64,000 nucleotides of DNA from contig JAQFVV010006469.1 in NCBI GenBank assembly GCA_028023455.1, positions 498,001 through 562,000 on the forward strand. The letters are read 5' to 3'. Both the position numbers and the translations under genes were made by a program. Shown here in pieces: positions 11,500 to 23,639 of the stretch; positions within the stretch are counted from its first letter, which is position 1; each line of letters starts with the position of its first letter. The notes under the pieces were generated by a model, which saw only the letters and a list, made by a program, of their open reading frames with translations, was not told where the DNA came from and did no database searches. This DNA is from Epiperipatus broadwayi (lineage: Eukaryota > Onychophora > Udeonychophora > Euonychophora > Peripatidae).

Positions 11500-13460
11500 A
11501 AGTGAACCTCAATGTTTGAATTTTTTTTTATATCAACACTCTTACTCTCTTCTGCAAAACCATGAAGTTGTTTACAGTTTACAAGTTTTAAAATTTAAGT
11601 TTTAACATCTCTTTATTACGTTTAAAAAAAGACAAAAGTAAAATTAAGTTATTCATGAAATAGTGCAGATTGATTGCATTTCTTTTGTCTTAAATATATT
11701 TTAGAATTTATTTTAAAATCTTATTCTTGGTTCTCACACAAATTAAACCAGGTGTGTGTGACCTAGGACAATTTCCAAAATCAGACGATTTTTAAAAAAA
11801 ATATTTTAAGTTCTGTAAACATTACTTTACATATGTAATTTTGTCCCCTCTGGAATTTAAAATTTATATGCCAATAAAAGTAACTTTGTACTTAAAGATA
11901 AATAATTTAAATAGTGTGACAATGCTTATAAAATCTATTACATTGCAACTTCATTTGCATATATATGTAGGTGCGCTTATACACATACAACAATGTCTAC
12001 ACAACTTACTTTTAATTTAATATTTAAATTTATAACTTAGCACATGCTTTATGGATCATGCATACAGACTTTAATATTTATATGTATGCAACTATATAAA
12101 TGTATGCACATACTTAAATATATCTTAATATACATTAAAATATGTTAAATTATGATGATATATCTGGACTTGAATGGATTTGAACTGGGGAAAGAATACT
12201 ACTATGGAACATAATAGGTGAAACGGGATGAAAGACAAATATTACCGTTTCAGTAAATAAATGTATAACTGAAAATATGTAAGACATGAAATAAGAGTGT
12301 TTTTTTAAACATATTTTATATAAATAGATTGTAATATTGAGTCATATTTGTCTACTTTTTGCTATTTACAATTTTTATTATATATACTTTATATAAACTC
12401 ACACACATACAAGAAGGCGCTTGGGCATACTGATTAATACATCTACTAGCCATTCACACAAATTGGGATTAGAATGCATATTAAAGCATTTTTCCCCCTA
12501 ATAGCCAACACGACTTTCAATTATTTGTCAGAAGGAATATTTAACTTTTTTTTTTTTTAGCTAGAGAGTAGCTAGAGAGTATTGTAAAAGTGACCCCCCA
12601 CCACCACCAAGTAACTATCCGCATTTGTCTAACTAATAAGTAATACCTTCTTTTCCAATAATCTTTTTTAAAGGAGCTAATTAGAAAGACCTCTGTTCTT
12701 TTAGGAATAAGACCATTGACTCTAAGTAATCCTAATTGTAACACTTTCAATTATCAAAGAGTATAGAATTTTTAAAAAAATTATTAATTAAAATTACTTC
12801 ACTGTAAAGGGGGAGGAGATTTGAGATTCATTATTTTTTCGCAACATTGTAAATTCCGTCTATCAATAAATTTGTATTTAATCATATTCTCTTTTATAAT
12901 TTTTTTCAAATATTGTTTATTTCAGATATCTATGAATGCTGTGTTTGCGCATGTGCTACAGAAGAGCTTTAAAAAAAAAAGACATCTTTTCTATTCCAAA
13001 AGCCATAATATATACGTGAATAAAACAATTGAAAATTTAGACTCCATGTCAAGCATTGAATAAATATATGGTAAGAAATAAACATTTCAGAACTAATTGT
13101 ATCATCAATCAAAGGGAATATTACAATTTAACTAAGAATTCTTGTTGAGAGGTGTCAAATTTAAGTCAACAAACATACAAATCAGATAAAAAATTGTTGA
13201 AAATTATGTTTCGCAATTCTATACAAAATAGTAGAAATAAAATGTTTATTTTAGGGTTTGAATACAGTCTTAACATAAAGCAAAATCAACACTCATTTAA
13301 AATTATTTTTACTTTTATGTTTGTCACATTTTTTTTTTGCTTTTTATAGAAAAAAAAGTTTTTAATAATTATGATGCATCACTTTTAATATTGCTACCAT
13401 ATACTTTAGAATAACAAGTACCAAAAAAAGGACACTGAAAATTAATTCAAGCAAAAATCA
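11500..13460. other. AT-rich DNA, nothing recognised
   Basis: Short open frames at 12821-13063 and 13152-13349 are composed of AT-biased codons and show no domain. Minor features are a CTAGAGAGTAG tandem repeat at 12561-12583 and a CCACC run at 12595-12610. Confidence 0.5.
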
Positions 13461-13722
13461 ACTTATCTCTTTGGATGGATGCATATATATATATATATAA
13501 ACATTACAAGCATAAAGCTAAACTAGTCAATATAAAATCAAAACTACCCCAAATCTAAAATTAAACCAGACCAGCATAAAAATAATATTAAAACACAACC
13601 TAAGGTTTCACTACTACAAGCAGACTTCTCAAGTGTAAAGAACTACAAAAAAACTACACAATATATATACTATTAAAAACTACCCACAAATCCATTCACT
13701 TCCCATCCACCCTTAATATTAA

Positions 13723-14490
13723 CCCTTTAACCGCTAATTATATTATTGGTTGTATGAGGTAAAAATCAAATCTTTTAATTGGCCAACTCACAAACTGAAG
13801 ACAAAGCCTATTGTTAAAACATATTCACCAATAATATTAAATTCAACTCAGATACGTTTATAAAAAGTACATTACTAATTTTTCAGGTTATGAAAGAGAA
13901 CGAAAGTTCTTTCAAAAATAAATTGCTATTTATTTATTATAAAATATATTCAATTTCGGCAAATATAAAGCGAATGTCTAAACAAAAAAGTGCTGACGCA
14001 AACGCTTTTTTTCAATTTTACGTTATGGAAAAGTAAAGATTTCTTTTTGCTAAATCTTAAATATTTTTACTAAAATCTTCAATATTTTTCAAAAATAATT
14101 TTGTTTTTTTAGTATATTTTTTAAAAAACTATTTTAATTTCTCATTTTATATTTTTTTAATACTTAAATTACATTCGAAATGAAAATCTCAGCGTTTTTC
14201 TTTATTTTCTTTGATCAGGCGGTTTCTTTGTTCTTTCCAGCCAATCAGAATGTCTTTTTTGGCTGAGAGCTGGCTGACAGCCAACCACCGACAAGGTTCT
14301 TCTTTGTTTAGTTTTAAATGCAGTTTTTTTTTATTTTTTACTTGTAAAATAATTCGGAAGAGGGCACCATCTTACAGAACTTTTAAAAACCTAATCAATA
14401 ACTGTCAAACGAATATTCTATCATTAAAACTAGCAGAATTAGAGTGATGTCAGATGTCGACGAGATGCCTCATAAGAGGCAGTTAAAGAA
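13723..14490. mobile_element. piggyBac-like MITE in the left PLE copy
   Basis: The element starts CCCTTTAACCGC (13723-13734) and ends GCAGTTAAAGAA (14479-14490), an imperfect terminal inverted repeat. It is flanked by TTAA at 13719-13722 and 14491-14494. The right PLE copy gives the empty site: one TTAA (16326-16329) in otherwise matching sequence. TTAA duplication and CCC ends are typical of the piggyBac superfamily. A subterminal hairpin GCCTC-ATAA-GAGGC lies at 14467-14480. There is no transposase, so it is non-autonomous. The 78-codon frame at 14211-14447 shows no domain. Confidence 0.8.
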
Positions 14491-15229
14491 TTAAAAGAAC
14501 TCTTAAATAAGTTAATTGCTTCAGAATAATAAATTTTCAATAATAAAGACTCTTTAATTTTTCTTTTGATTTAATTTCTCTCAAAGAAGACAACCTTAGC
14601 TTCATCAAAATCAATAGTGTGGCCTGTATCTTTTTCATGGACATACAAAGCAGAACTAAGATATCTATTTTTAACTCTACTTTTATGAACCTTTATTCTT
14701 TCATTTAAACTCAAACTACTCTGACCTATGTAAACCTTCTTACAAAATAAACAAGGAATAAAATATATTACACCAGGAATAGTCTTTTTATTAAAAACTT
14801 CTTTTGTATTATTTAATAAATTATTCAATGTAACACCCCTTTTCCAAGCAATTTTCTTATTTCCAAACAATTTACTATTTCTACACACAATTTTATAAGA
14901 AGACAATTTAAATGGCAAAGAAATAAAATCATATTTTTCTTTAACCTTTACATCCTTACAAATATTACTATTAAATAAAATACTTTTAACAAATTTATCA
15001 GAGTATCCAACACTCAAATAATCTTTATAAAATTGATATTTCTGAAACAAAGCTACCCCACTAGAATTATTTAATTTAATATTTCTATGACAATAATTCC
15101 TTAAAGCAGCTACTTTATGAGATACAGACTGATAGCTATCAGGTTTAATTATAGATCTTAATTCTTTACTTTTAACTAAATGACTGCACAATAAACAATT
15201 AGTTTCTATATTTCTAATCACCAAAAGAT
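14486..15229 (-). pseudogene. PLE left copy, RT C-terminus plus GIY-YIG endonuclease
   Basis: This is a 5'-truncated copy that begins after the YVDD region of the RT and continues through the connector into a GIY-YIG nuclease. The readable words are VIYFIPCLFCKKVYIGQSS (a GIY-like start, a CxxC pair and YIG), then ALYVHEKDTGH and IDFDEAKVVF. The open frame is 14571-15224. A TAA at 14571-14573 replaces a Glu codon present in the right copy, and matching sequence continues to about 14491, where the MITE interrupts it. In PLEs the nuclease nicks DNA to prime reverse transcription. Confidence 0.75.
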
Positions 15230-15274
15230 TTAAAAAAAAAATAAAAATAAAATCAAATCAAGGTAATTAAAGAT

Positions 15275-16375
15275 TTGCTTTTGTTATTGGAAGATTCTAT
15301 GTATTTTACTTATAAAGGTAATTTTTATAAGATTAAGGAAGGGTGGATAATAGGTTATATTATTTCTCCTTTAGTATGTTCAGTTTATATTAGTTTTATG
15401 GGAGAAGAAATTATTATTAAAAAGAATTGTTTATATGTAAAATTATTTGTCAGATATGTTGATGATTGTTTATTTGTAGTTGAGAATGATAAATTGAAGG
15501 AATTTGTAAACGAGTTTAATTGTTTTGATCCTTCTATAAAATTTGTGTTAGAAGGAGGGGGGTTAGATTTTGGTAAGTTAAAATTTTTAGATCTTTTGGT
15601 AATTAGAAATATAGAAACTAATTGTTTATTGTGCAGTCATTTAGTTAAAAGTAAAGAATTAAGATCTATAATTAAACCTGATAGCTATCAGTCTGTATCT
15701 CATAAAGTAGCTGCTTTAAGGAATTATTGTCATAGGAATATTAAATTAAATAATTCTAGTGGGGTAGCTTTGTTTCAGAAATATCAATTTTATAAAGATT
15801 ATTTGAGTGTTGAATACTCTGATAAATTTGTTAAAAGTATTTTATTTAATAGTAATATTTGTAAGGATGTAAAGGTTAAAGAAAAATATGATTTTATTTC
15901 TTTGCCATTTAAATTGTCTTCTTATAAAATTGTGTGTAGAAATAGTAAATTGTTTGGAAATAAGAAAATTGTTTGGAAAAGGGGTGTTACATTGAATAAT
16001 TTATTAAATAATACAAAATAAATTTTTGATAGAAAGACTATTCCTGGTCTAGTATATTTTATTCCTTGTTTATTTTATAAAAAGGTTTACATAGGTCAGA
16101 GTAGTTTGAGTTTAAATGAAAGAATAAAGGTTCATAAAAGTAGAGTTAAAAATAGATATCTTAGTTCTGCTTTGTATGTCCATGAAAAAGATACAGGCCA
16201 CACTATTGATTTTGATGAAGCTAAGGTTGTCTTCCTTGAGAGAAATGAAATCAAAAGAAGAATTAAAGAGTCTTTATTATTGAAAATTTATTATTCTGAA
16301 GCAATTAACTTATTTAAGAGTTCTTTTAATATTAAGGGTGGATGGGAAGTGAATGGATTTGTGGGTAGTTTTTAA
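15275..16375 (+). pseudogene. PLE right copy, RT fragment plus GIY-YIG endonuclease
   Basis: A single frame covers 15275-16375, broken only by TAA at 16019-16021 (Glu in the left copy). The RT part has SPLVCSVYISF, then the catalytic RYVDDCLFVV and LKFLDLLVIR, so it starts late in the palm domain; the fingers are missing. Downstream come the nuclease words VYFIPCLF, YKKVYIGQSS and YVHEKDTGHTIDF, ending GWEVNGFVGSF-stop. One Cys of the CxxC pair is Tyr here. The 3' UTR (16376-16520) matches the left arm and ends in (TA)n. Confidence 0.8.
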
Positions 16376-16897
16376 TAGTATATATATTGTGTAGTTTTTT
16401 TGTAGTTCTTTACACTTGAGAAGTCTGCTTGTAGCAGTGAAACCTTAGGTTGTGTTTTAATATTATTTTTATGCTGGTCTGGTTTAATTTTAGATTTGAG
16501 GTAGTTTTGATTATATATATATATATATTGTAACGAGCACAGACGTTCGTTACATTGTTTTTTTTTATATTTATTAAACATGAAAGTAAATTAAAAAGTT
16601 CGCATTTAAAAATTTTCTTTAAGAATTAAAAATTGAAACTAAATATCATCTTAAACTCATATATATTAAATCGCACAGATAAAAAAAAATTATTAAAATA
16701 AAACTGTATTAAAAATAGAAAAGGTATTTTAAAAACAAAAACTTAAAAAGATTTAGAGATAAAAATATATCTTTAATCTTGAAAAACACAGAAATTAATC
16801 AGAAATGGAAATGATTGTTAATTAGTTAAATGTAAACCAGCCTTGGGCATTTAAATGTAAAAACATCGGTCAGATAGGAAAACAATAGAAACAAATA

Positions 16898-16995
16898 GCC
16901 AATGAAAGAAATCCATCGGGAAATCGGACCTCAGCGAAAGGATCATCACATCGATGACATAATGTCAAGTCAATCCTTCGAATACGTATAAAAGG
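16898..16995 (+). promoter_or_regulatory. Candidate Pol II promoter in the left foldback arm
   Basis: GCCAAT at 16898-16903 and GTATAAAAGG at 16986-16995 are spaced as CCAAT and TATA boxes and point into the element. Because the arms are inverted, an equivalent promoter exists on the minus strand of the right arm. Use as a promoter is inferred from motifs only. Confidence 0.4.
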
Positions 16996-17715
16996 AAAAT
17001 TTGGAAATTATTAATTAGGGTGATTATGATTATTACGATGTGACAGATAGGTGTTAGTGCGGGAGAAGGGATTGAAGTGACGCATGATTCAATCCCTTCA
17101 GTTTTTCCAAAGAAAGAAAGAGAAATGAACTATCGTTTTCTACATTGAGGACCAACTAAACTAAAAAACCTCCGAATAAATAAATAAACAACGGCTAAAT
17201 GGATACCAACCTTTTTAGGACAGCGTGGGAATTCACGTTCATGGCAAGCAACGGATAAAGATGAACTGTTTTAAACCGTAAGAACTTTATAAATAATGAA
17301 CATTAAATTAAAATTTTCTATATTTAAATGATTGCAATATGATCCTATCTGACCAAACTAAATTCTTTATTAATAGTGTTATTTGATGTATTTTTTTTCT
17401 TATTTATGTAAAATCATTTCCATTTATTTATTTTTTATTCTTTAAGTTTTTATCATGATTTTTTTGTTTTTCGTTAAATTAATTATATAAATGTTAAACT
17501 TAAGTCGGGCGTGAATGGCTGTATAGATTTGTAAAGTTATATTAGGGGAGGGTAATCTTAGGTTGTTTATGTTGTTGTTAGATTGGGTCAATGGATTGGA
17601 TATATTGATGTAGTTAGTAGATGTAGTCGGAGATTCGCTACGGGCAGAATCGTTTATATTTACACCGCACTCACCCGTTTGCCTAGGGAAGGAAGTATAA
17701 GACGCAGAGCGCAGT

Positions 17716-18735
17716 TCCTTTCTATGGAGTTTTTTTTTTATTGTTCTTCTCGTTGGATAGAAGTAATATTCCTATCTAATGAAAGTCAATATCTTCTCTT
17801 AATCTTTTTGGTGCTGCCGTATTCCGTATTACATTGAATACATCGATGTATCAGATGAATTGATGCCAGTTTGACTGCGAATTTTAGCCTAAGGTTAAAT
17901 CAGGGAAGAATAGTTTATTTTCAAATGCAAATCTATGTAGTCTATTCCTACTCGATCCTAAATAAAAATGCATTAAATTTAAGTTGTTTATAGACGCTTG
18001 CATGGATTGGTTATCGGTTAAGTATGTTTTGGGTTTTCATATTTGATCAAAATATATAGACATTCGATAAATAATGATACCTTACGGTGAGTATCTAAAA
18101 TGTATTTATTCGGATGTCTTTTAAGTCATTGATGACAATGCAAGTATCTTATGGTGAATACTACTGGGTTACTTATAAATTTCCCTCTGCAATTGCCAGT
18201 ATCAATGATTTTATATTTTGATCGTTTATGTTTACTTTGAAATGTTTTTAACCGTGTAATCTATGTAACCGATCTATAGCAACATATTAAAACAAGCTTT
18301 TATAATCCCATCTGTGCGAACTTAATTAAAATGTAAAATTAGAATATAATAGTAATTAAATGTAAATTAAAGTCAAATATCAAAGTTAAAAATGTAGGTT
18401 AAATTTTGAACTGTAAAACTAATACTAAAATAATTTTAAATCTTATATATATGTGAAATAAATAAATGTTTGTGTGTTAATTACTGGCAGTGGCTTATTT
18501 TATTTATTTTTTTAATCTTGAAATATAATTAGATAAGATATTATATTATTTAATCTCTGCTATTCCACTGAGCTAGTGACATGGGCTAACGACCGGAATC
18601 AAAATAAAAAAAAAAATTTTTTTTTTTACTTACGTATCTGCCTACTTTATAAATTTTTCTAGGTTCAAATGCCTAGATGGCGCCCCATAGTGCAGATTAC
18701 ATGAAGTCGCCTTCTCCGGATCGTTACAACTGACT
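17716..18735. other. Single-copy core of the foldback element
   Basis: No protein domain is readable. It contains two similar short segments (ATACCTTACGGTGAGTATC near 18078 and AGTATCTTATGGTGAATACT near 18142). An A/T dyad lies near 18603-18627, and a CTAGG-loop-CCTAG hairpin near 18660-18677 is followed by ATGGCGCCCCA. The last resembles a tRNA T-arm and acceptor end but lacks a 5' half. Confidence 0.35.
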
Positions 18736-19445
18736 GTGCTCTGCGTCTTATACTTCCTTCCCTAGGCAAACGGGTGAGTGCAGCGTAAATATAAACGATT
18801 CTGCCCGTAGCGAATCTCCGACTACATCTACTAACTACATCAATATATCCAATCCATTGACCCAATCTAACAATGACATAAACAACCTAAGATTACCCTC
18901 CCCTAATATAACTTTACAAATCTATACAGCCATTCACGCCCGACTTAAGTTTAACATTTATATAATTAATTTAACGAAAAACAAAAAAATCATGATAAAA
19001 ACTTAAAGAATAAAAAATAAATAAATGGAAATGATTTTACATAAATAAGAAAAAAAAATACATCAAATAACACTATTAATAAAGAATTTAGTTTGGTCAG
19101 ATAGGATCATATTGCAATCATTTAAATATAGAAAATTTTAATTTAATGTTCATTATTTATAAAGTTCTTACGGTTTAAAACAGTTCATCTTTATCCGTTG
19201 CTTGCCATGAACATGAATTCCCACGCCATCCTAAAAAGGTTGGTATCCATTTAGCCATTGTTTATTTATTTATTCGGAGGTTTTTTAGTTTAGTTGGTCC
19301 TCAATGTAGAAAATGATAGTTCATTTCTCTTTCTTTCTTTGGCAAAACTGAAGGGATTGAATCGTGCGTCACTTCAATCCCTTCTCCCGCACTAACACCT
19401 ATCTGTCACATCGTAATAATCATAATCACCCTAATTAATAATTTC

Positions 19446-19560
19446 CAAATTTTCCTTTTATACGTATTCGAAGGATTGACTTGGCATTATGTCATCGATG
19501 TGATGATCCTTTCGCTGAGGTCCGATTTCCCGATGGATTTCTTTCATTGGCTATTTGTTT
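19446..19560 (-). promoter_or_regulatory. Candidate Pol II promoter in the right foldback arm
   Basis: This is the mirror of the left-arm motifs: CCTTTTATAC near 19455-19465 is the TATA box on the minus strand, and ATTGGC near 19547-19552 is the CCAAT box. It faces the left-arm promoter, so transcription would converge and could produce double-stranded RNA. Confidence 0.35.
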
Positions 19561-20359
19561 CTATTGTTTTCCTATCTGACCGATGTTTTTACATTTAAAT
19601 GCCCAAGGCTGGTTTACATTTAACTAATTAACAATCATTTCCATTTCTGATTAATTTCTGTGTTTTTCAAGATTAAAGATATATTTTTATCTCTAAATCT
19701 TTTTAAGTTTTTGTTTTTAAAATACCTTTTCTATTTTTAATACAGTTTTATTTTAATAATTTTTTTTTATCTGTGCGATTTAATATATATGAGTTTAAGA
19801 TGATATTTAGTTTCAATTTTTAATTCTTAAAGAAAATTTTTAAATGCGAACTTTTTAATTTACTTTCATGTTTAATAAATATAAAAAAAAAACAATGTAA
19901 CGAACGTCTGTGCTCGTTACAATATATACAAGCAATGCTCAGTTTATATTATGATAGAAAATGGACAAGCTTTAATATTATCCACTCTCTAACTCTTCAG
20001 CCATGCATTTCATTGAAAATCCGAGGATGAAATGCTCAAAACCATTGTTGATGCCAATATTATTGTCATATCCATGTTAACCTTAAGCCAATCATAGGAT
20101 ATTAATATTCCCATTTAATTAGACAAAAGAGGGATGAACAGAATGCAGGCTGAATATGCAATATTTAAATACACATATATTGTTTATACTATGAACTCCA
20201 ACTTTCAAACTCCCCACAGCTATCCAATCCATCTTTTACAACTGATACACATGATCATATTTATCTTTTGTATAAGATAGATTGTAGTAATTAATGATTT
20301 TTTTTGTTCCTCTGAGAAGAAATGGTGGAGAGACTTTAACTAGACCTTTTTATTCTGTC

Positions 20360-20640
20360 TAATAAAGAATAAAAATAAGAAATAATATACATGTAAACAG
20401 AGATAACCTTTAACCTTTGATATGACCAATAAATTATCAATTACTATTAATTGACAATTCTTAAGGCTAAACAAGTTTTCTTATTAATTTATAAGAGCTA
20501 TCATAGGTTAATAAAAAAAAACTTGTTTAACCTTAGGAATTATCAATTAATAGTAACTGATAATTTCTTGGTAACATCAAAGGTTAAAGGTGATCTCTGT
20601 TTACATGCATATTATTTTCACATTTTTATTCATTATTGTA
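20360..20640. mobile_element. Foldback MITE, about 280 bp
   Basis: The left arm ends at 20479 and the right arm starts near 20516. The arms are about 120 bp and match at most positions: ATGTAAACAGAG near 20391 pairs with CTCTGTTTACAT near 20596, and ACAAGTTTT pairs with AAAACTTGT. The loop is about 36 nt. There is no coding potential. A transcript would form a long hairpin. Target-site duplications are not resolved. Confidence 0.7.
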
Positions 20641-20644
20641 ATAA

Positions 20645-21790
20645 CAATCCATGGAAATATTTAATTCAACATTTTACCCTCTGTCTCTATTTTGTTTCTT
20701 TATCTCTTTCTTTCACACACATGGTAAAATGAAAGCTTTTATTTATTTAACAAACCATTTAATATCTACTATTGTTTTCACTAGTTATATTTTTCTGCAT
20801 AGTTAGGTTCAGTAATAGAGTGACAGGCTTTGATGCTTAAAGTGCATGGATCATGCTCTGCTTGGTTATTTGGAGTGTTTGAAGTTCTTAGTAACTCCTG
20901 AGTAATAATACCATTCAATTATTATTAATGGTGTTAAGTAATTGATGTATACTTCATTTTTATTTTCTTTTGGTAAGCAATCAGCAAAATGATTTTTTGG
21001 GAATCATGCTATAGTAAGCAAAAACATCGATCTTCTGTGCATGAATTGATATATTATGTGTGACTTATCTTCTTTTAAGTGTTGCAATAAAATTTGGCAA
21101 GTAGTTGAATGCTACTTGTTATATTTTGCAGAGACTTCTTTTTTTGATTTAAATTTCCTATAATTAAAATTATTTTAATTCAAACATTCCTGATCAAATA
21201 ACAATGATGTGTAAAAATATTTTTAAATATGATTATTTAAGAATTTGTCTCTGAGCTTTGCATTGTCACATTAATCATCTATCTATATATAATTGTTATG
21301 ACATTGTTTTTTTCCTTAACTGACTGCTTGTAAAACTTCATCTACATGTTAAAAAAATATCTAGAAAAAAATAACTACTAGACTTGCTTCAAGATTCTTC
21401 TACATGCAAGTAGCTGAGAAAACTATAAACATATAGTATTGCTATAGGGCAGAGAAACCAATATCATATTCAAATCTATTTCTAAGTAATCAGTGTCCAA
21501 AATTGTTAAAAAGAGTAATGCATGAAAGTAATAATAAGTACTAATGTAATGCATTTAAAGGAAGCATTTGTGGCAAAATATTCCTTGTGCAGTGGTTAGT
21601 GTGAATAATTCAGGGCTAAAAGTTTCATAACTGATTCTCAATTGAATAAATTGATTAAAAAGTCTTATTTTATCACCATTAGAAACACTGAAATGTCATA
21701 TTATCTCCAAGCAACTAATTATATGATTACTTTTCCAAAATTATTTATTAAAGATTATTTAGTACATATTTTGTTCAAAGTGTTTTCTCA
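20645..21790. other. AT-rich DNA, nothing recognised
   Basis: No gene, RNA or repeat could be supported in this stretch. Confidence 0.5.
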
Positions 21791-21839
21791 TTCCTTCATT
21801 TGGTTTTCCCAAATTTGAGTCAATTGCTCTTTTGTTTTT

Positions 21840-22905
21840 TCTTTTTTGGAGCATTCTGGTATGGTTGGGCCATGGAGAGGATAAATCCAACATGTCCCAA
21901 GTCATGGTAAAATAAACTCAGGGGTTATCAGGCTATCTATTGTTCTTGTTTTCTTTAGATTGTTCTGCATGAATTAAAATTTTGATGATTAAATACTATC
22001 TTACATCTAGTAATCCACAATAGATGATCAAGAATTAATGAGAGTCTAATTTCTGGGTATGATCCTTTTCTGATACATTCTTTCAAATTAAATAATTTAG
22101 ATTGATTTGCCTTGATCCGACTCATTAATGTATTTTTAAGTTGCATTAGCTGATTACATCTGAATCTGAAATGGTTGATGGTCTCATCTTGCAGATTGAG
22201 TCAATTTTTGAGTACCCTCTTTTATTAACTAAAAATTCATTAGTAGGTCATGCATTTACATTGATTTTGATTAAATAATCCAGATATTTGGACTCTAAGC
22301 TCCATCTTTTGAATTTCCTTATTAATTTATCATTTGCAATGGCTAAACTTGAGATATGGTCTTTTAAGTCAGTGTGCTTTATACTAAAGGCTTTCCAGTA
22401 TGTTAATTTGTTTTAAAATGTATCTTTATTGATGCTATGCATTTCATAAGTTTGTTTAGTTGGAGATCCAGCCAGTTTTGTCTCCATGGTGGTGGAGGCC
22501 GGTCTGTTGGAATGATGAGTATTGGAATTTCTTCATTCTGTTGATTCATTTTTAATTTATGGAGAAAATTGTAAGACTTCTGGAACCATAAAGTAGAAAT
22601 GTCATGGAGACCCATTCTGTTAATGTCCCTGGGTTGTTGCATCTGCCTGTAGCTTATTGCTACTGCTTTCTTTTTCCAGAACAGCCCAGAACATAATGAT
22701 ACAATTTTCAAGATGAACTGTTTAGTGGGCTTAATCACAGGGAAATAATAATTAATCTTTGTCAATACCATCATGTTTAATAATGTGACTTTAGCATAGA
22801 TGCAAAGATATATTCCAGACAATGATGTGGTTATCTTTTTGGTTGCCTCCAGCAGGGATTGTTGGATATTGCTTCTCATTGAAACTGAAGACAAGTGCAT
22901 TAATT
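21840..22905 (-). pseudogene. LINE C-terminal fragment of a second clade
   Basis: The minus-strand frame 22403-22900 (165 aa) has the layout of the region after the RT in L1/Tx1- or I-like elements: LLEATKKITTSLSGIYLCIY, then VSLCSGLFWKKKA, then MGLHDISTLWFQKSYNFLHK. The latter two resemble the F-W-kk and GGLgl-d-...-A blocks of those proteins. A second minus frame at 21955-22146 contains DHLLWITRCKIVF, like the terminal LLW-IWK-RN-IVF block. The catalytic RT core is absent, and frames are broken between the two pieces. The clade is uncertain. Confidence 0.55.
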
Positions 22906-22909
22906 ATAC

Positions 22910-23170
22910 GATTATTATTACTAAAATTATGTTAAACTCAGTAATGAGAAATAATCTTTTAAAATAGAAAATGTGGTTGTTACTTTTTTTTATTGAATTG
23001 TTAATGTTATTTTACAGAATTTTTAGGAAGATTCTAAAATAAGATTCCTAAAAAGTGAAATCAGTTTATATATTTAAAATTTACTTCAACTGCTACTAAA
23101 ATTAAATTTTATTTTAAAAAGAAAATCGATTTTTTAAAATACATTTTATAAATATATATATTATACGTTT
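22910..23170. other. AT-rich DNA, nothing recognised
   Basis: Low-complexity sequence between the minus-strand LINE fragment and the tRNA-like segment. No structure is supported. Confidence 0.45.
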
Positions 23171-23179
23171 CCAGAATAG

Positions 23180-23265
23180 TTGAGGAATTTAAAACGCGGC
23201 ATCCAGATTAAAGTCCACTTTCCGGAAGGTCATGGATTCGAATACCATTTTGATAATATAAGGGC
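23180..23265 (+). repeat. tRNA-like SINE fragment
   Basis: AAAACGCGGCATCCAG, then TTAAAGTCCACTTTCCGG, then GGTCATGGATTCGAATACCA resembles the D, anticodon and T arms of a tRNA-derived SINE. GATTCGAATACC matches a Pol III B box closely. The A-box side is diverged. Confidence 0.4.
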
Positions 23266-23507
23266 GGATGTTAAAATAAAGCTTATATATATCTATATAA
23301 TTATTTATAAAAAATAATAAAATAAATTGCTACTAATATATGAATAAAAAAATACTTCATTAAATAACATTTCTGATGGGAGAATTTTAACATTGTAATA
23401 TTTTGATTATTATAAAAAAAGTTATTGGATAATTTTAAAATTTTTATATCATTTACATGACACATGATATTGGAATTTTAAAGTGCCTATTAATTAATTT
23501 GAATGCT

Positions 23508-23626
23508 GTAATTTTTTTTCTCATATGTCAAAACATCACCGGGAAGCGAACCTGCGAACACGGACAACTGCTTGTAAGGCAGCTGTGCTGTCCACTCGAC
23601 CACCAACGCTTGACTAATTTTTTTTT
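23508..23626 (-). repeat. tRNA-derived SINE, copy 1
   Basis: The minus strand reads GTCAAGCGTTGGTGG, TCGAGTGGACAGCACAG, CTGCCTTACAAGCAG (a perfect anticodon stem), then GCAGGTTCGCTTCC (B box). It ends TTTGACATATG with an A-rich tail. The copy at 36.7 kb shares the whole structure including the tail. The long variable region suggests a class II (Leu/Ser-like) tRNA ancestor, although the anticodon-loop triplet is TAC. Two copies and an A-rich tail argue for a SINE over a true tRNA gene. Confidence 0.65.
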
Positions 23627-23639
23627 TTTAAGAGTTAAA

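Larger units (their letters stand above)
13497..16520. mobile_element. Head-to-head inverted pair of Penelope-like elements
   Basis: Two copies of one PLE face each other. The left copy is on the minus strand (about 15229 down to 13497) and the right copy on the plus strand (about 15268 to 16520). They share the C-terminal coding region and the 3' UTR at very high identity. The left copy is more 5'-truncated, and about 40 bp of A-rich DNA separates them. A 5'-truncated inverted partner at the 5' side is a known habit of Penelope-type elements. The left arm also contains a 768 bp MITE. Confidence 0.8.
16528..19922. mobile_element. Foldback element with about 1.19 kb inverted arms
   Basis: The left arm (16528-17715) and right arm (18736-19922) are reverse complements with only scattered mismatches. 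The ends are TTGTAACGAGC...GCTCGTTACAA, and the outermost 26 bp are themselves a dyad (TGTAACGA ... TCGTTACA). Flanks are TA-rich, so a TATATA-type duplication is possible but ambiguous. The 1 kb core has no transposase or RT. The near identity of the arms implies a recent origin. An alternative is two LTRs of a Gypsy-type element in inverted orientation, since TGTAAC...GTTACA dyads can begin such LTRs. No primer-binding site could be confirmed. Confidence 0.75.

Noticed and set aside
18590-18690. Possible tRNA 3' half (CTAGG loop CCTAG ... CCA) in the foldback core
   Set aside because: No matching 5' acceptor strand, D arm or anticodon arm at the right distance; the T loop has one base too many.
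17583-18865. Matching 66-84 codon frames in both foldback arms
   Set aside because: The two frames are identical only because the arms are inverted copies; they contain no domain and begin inside non-coding arm sequence.
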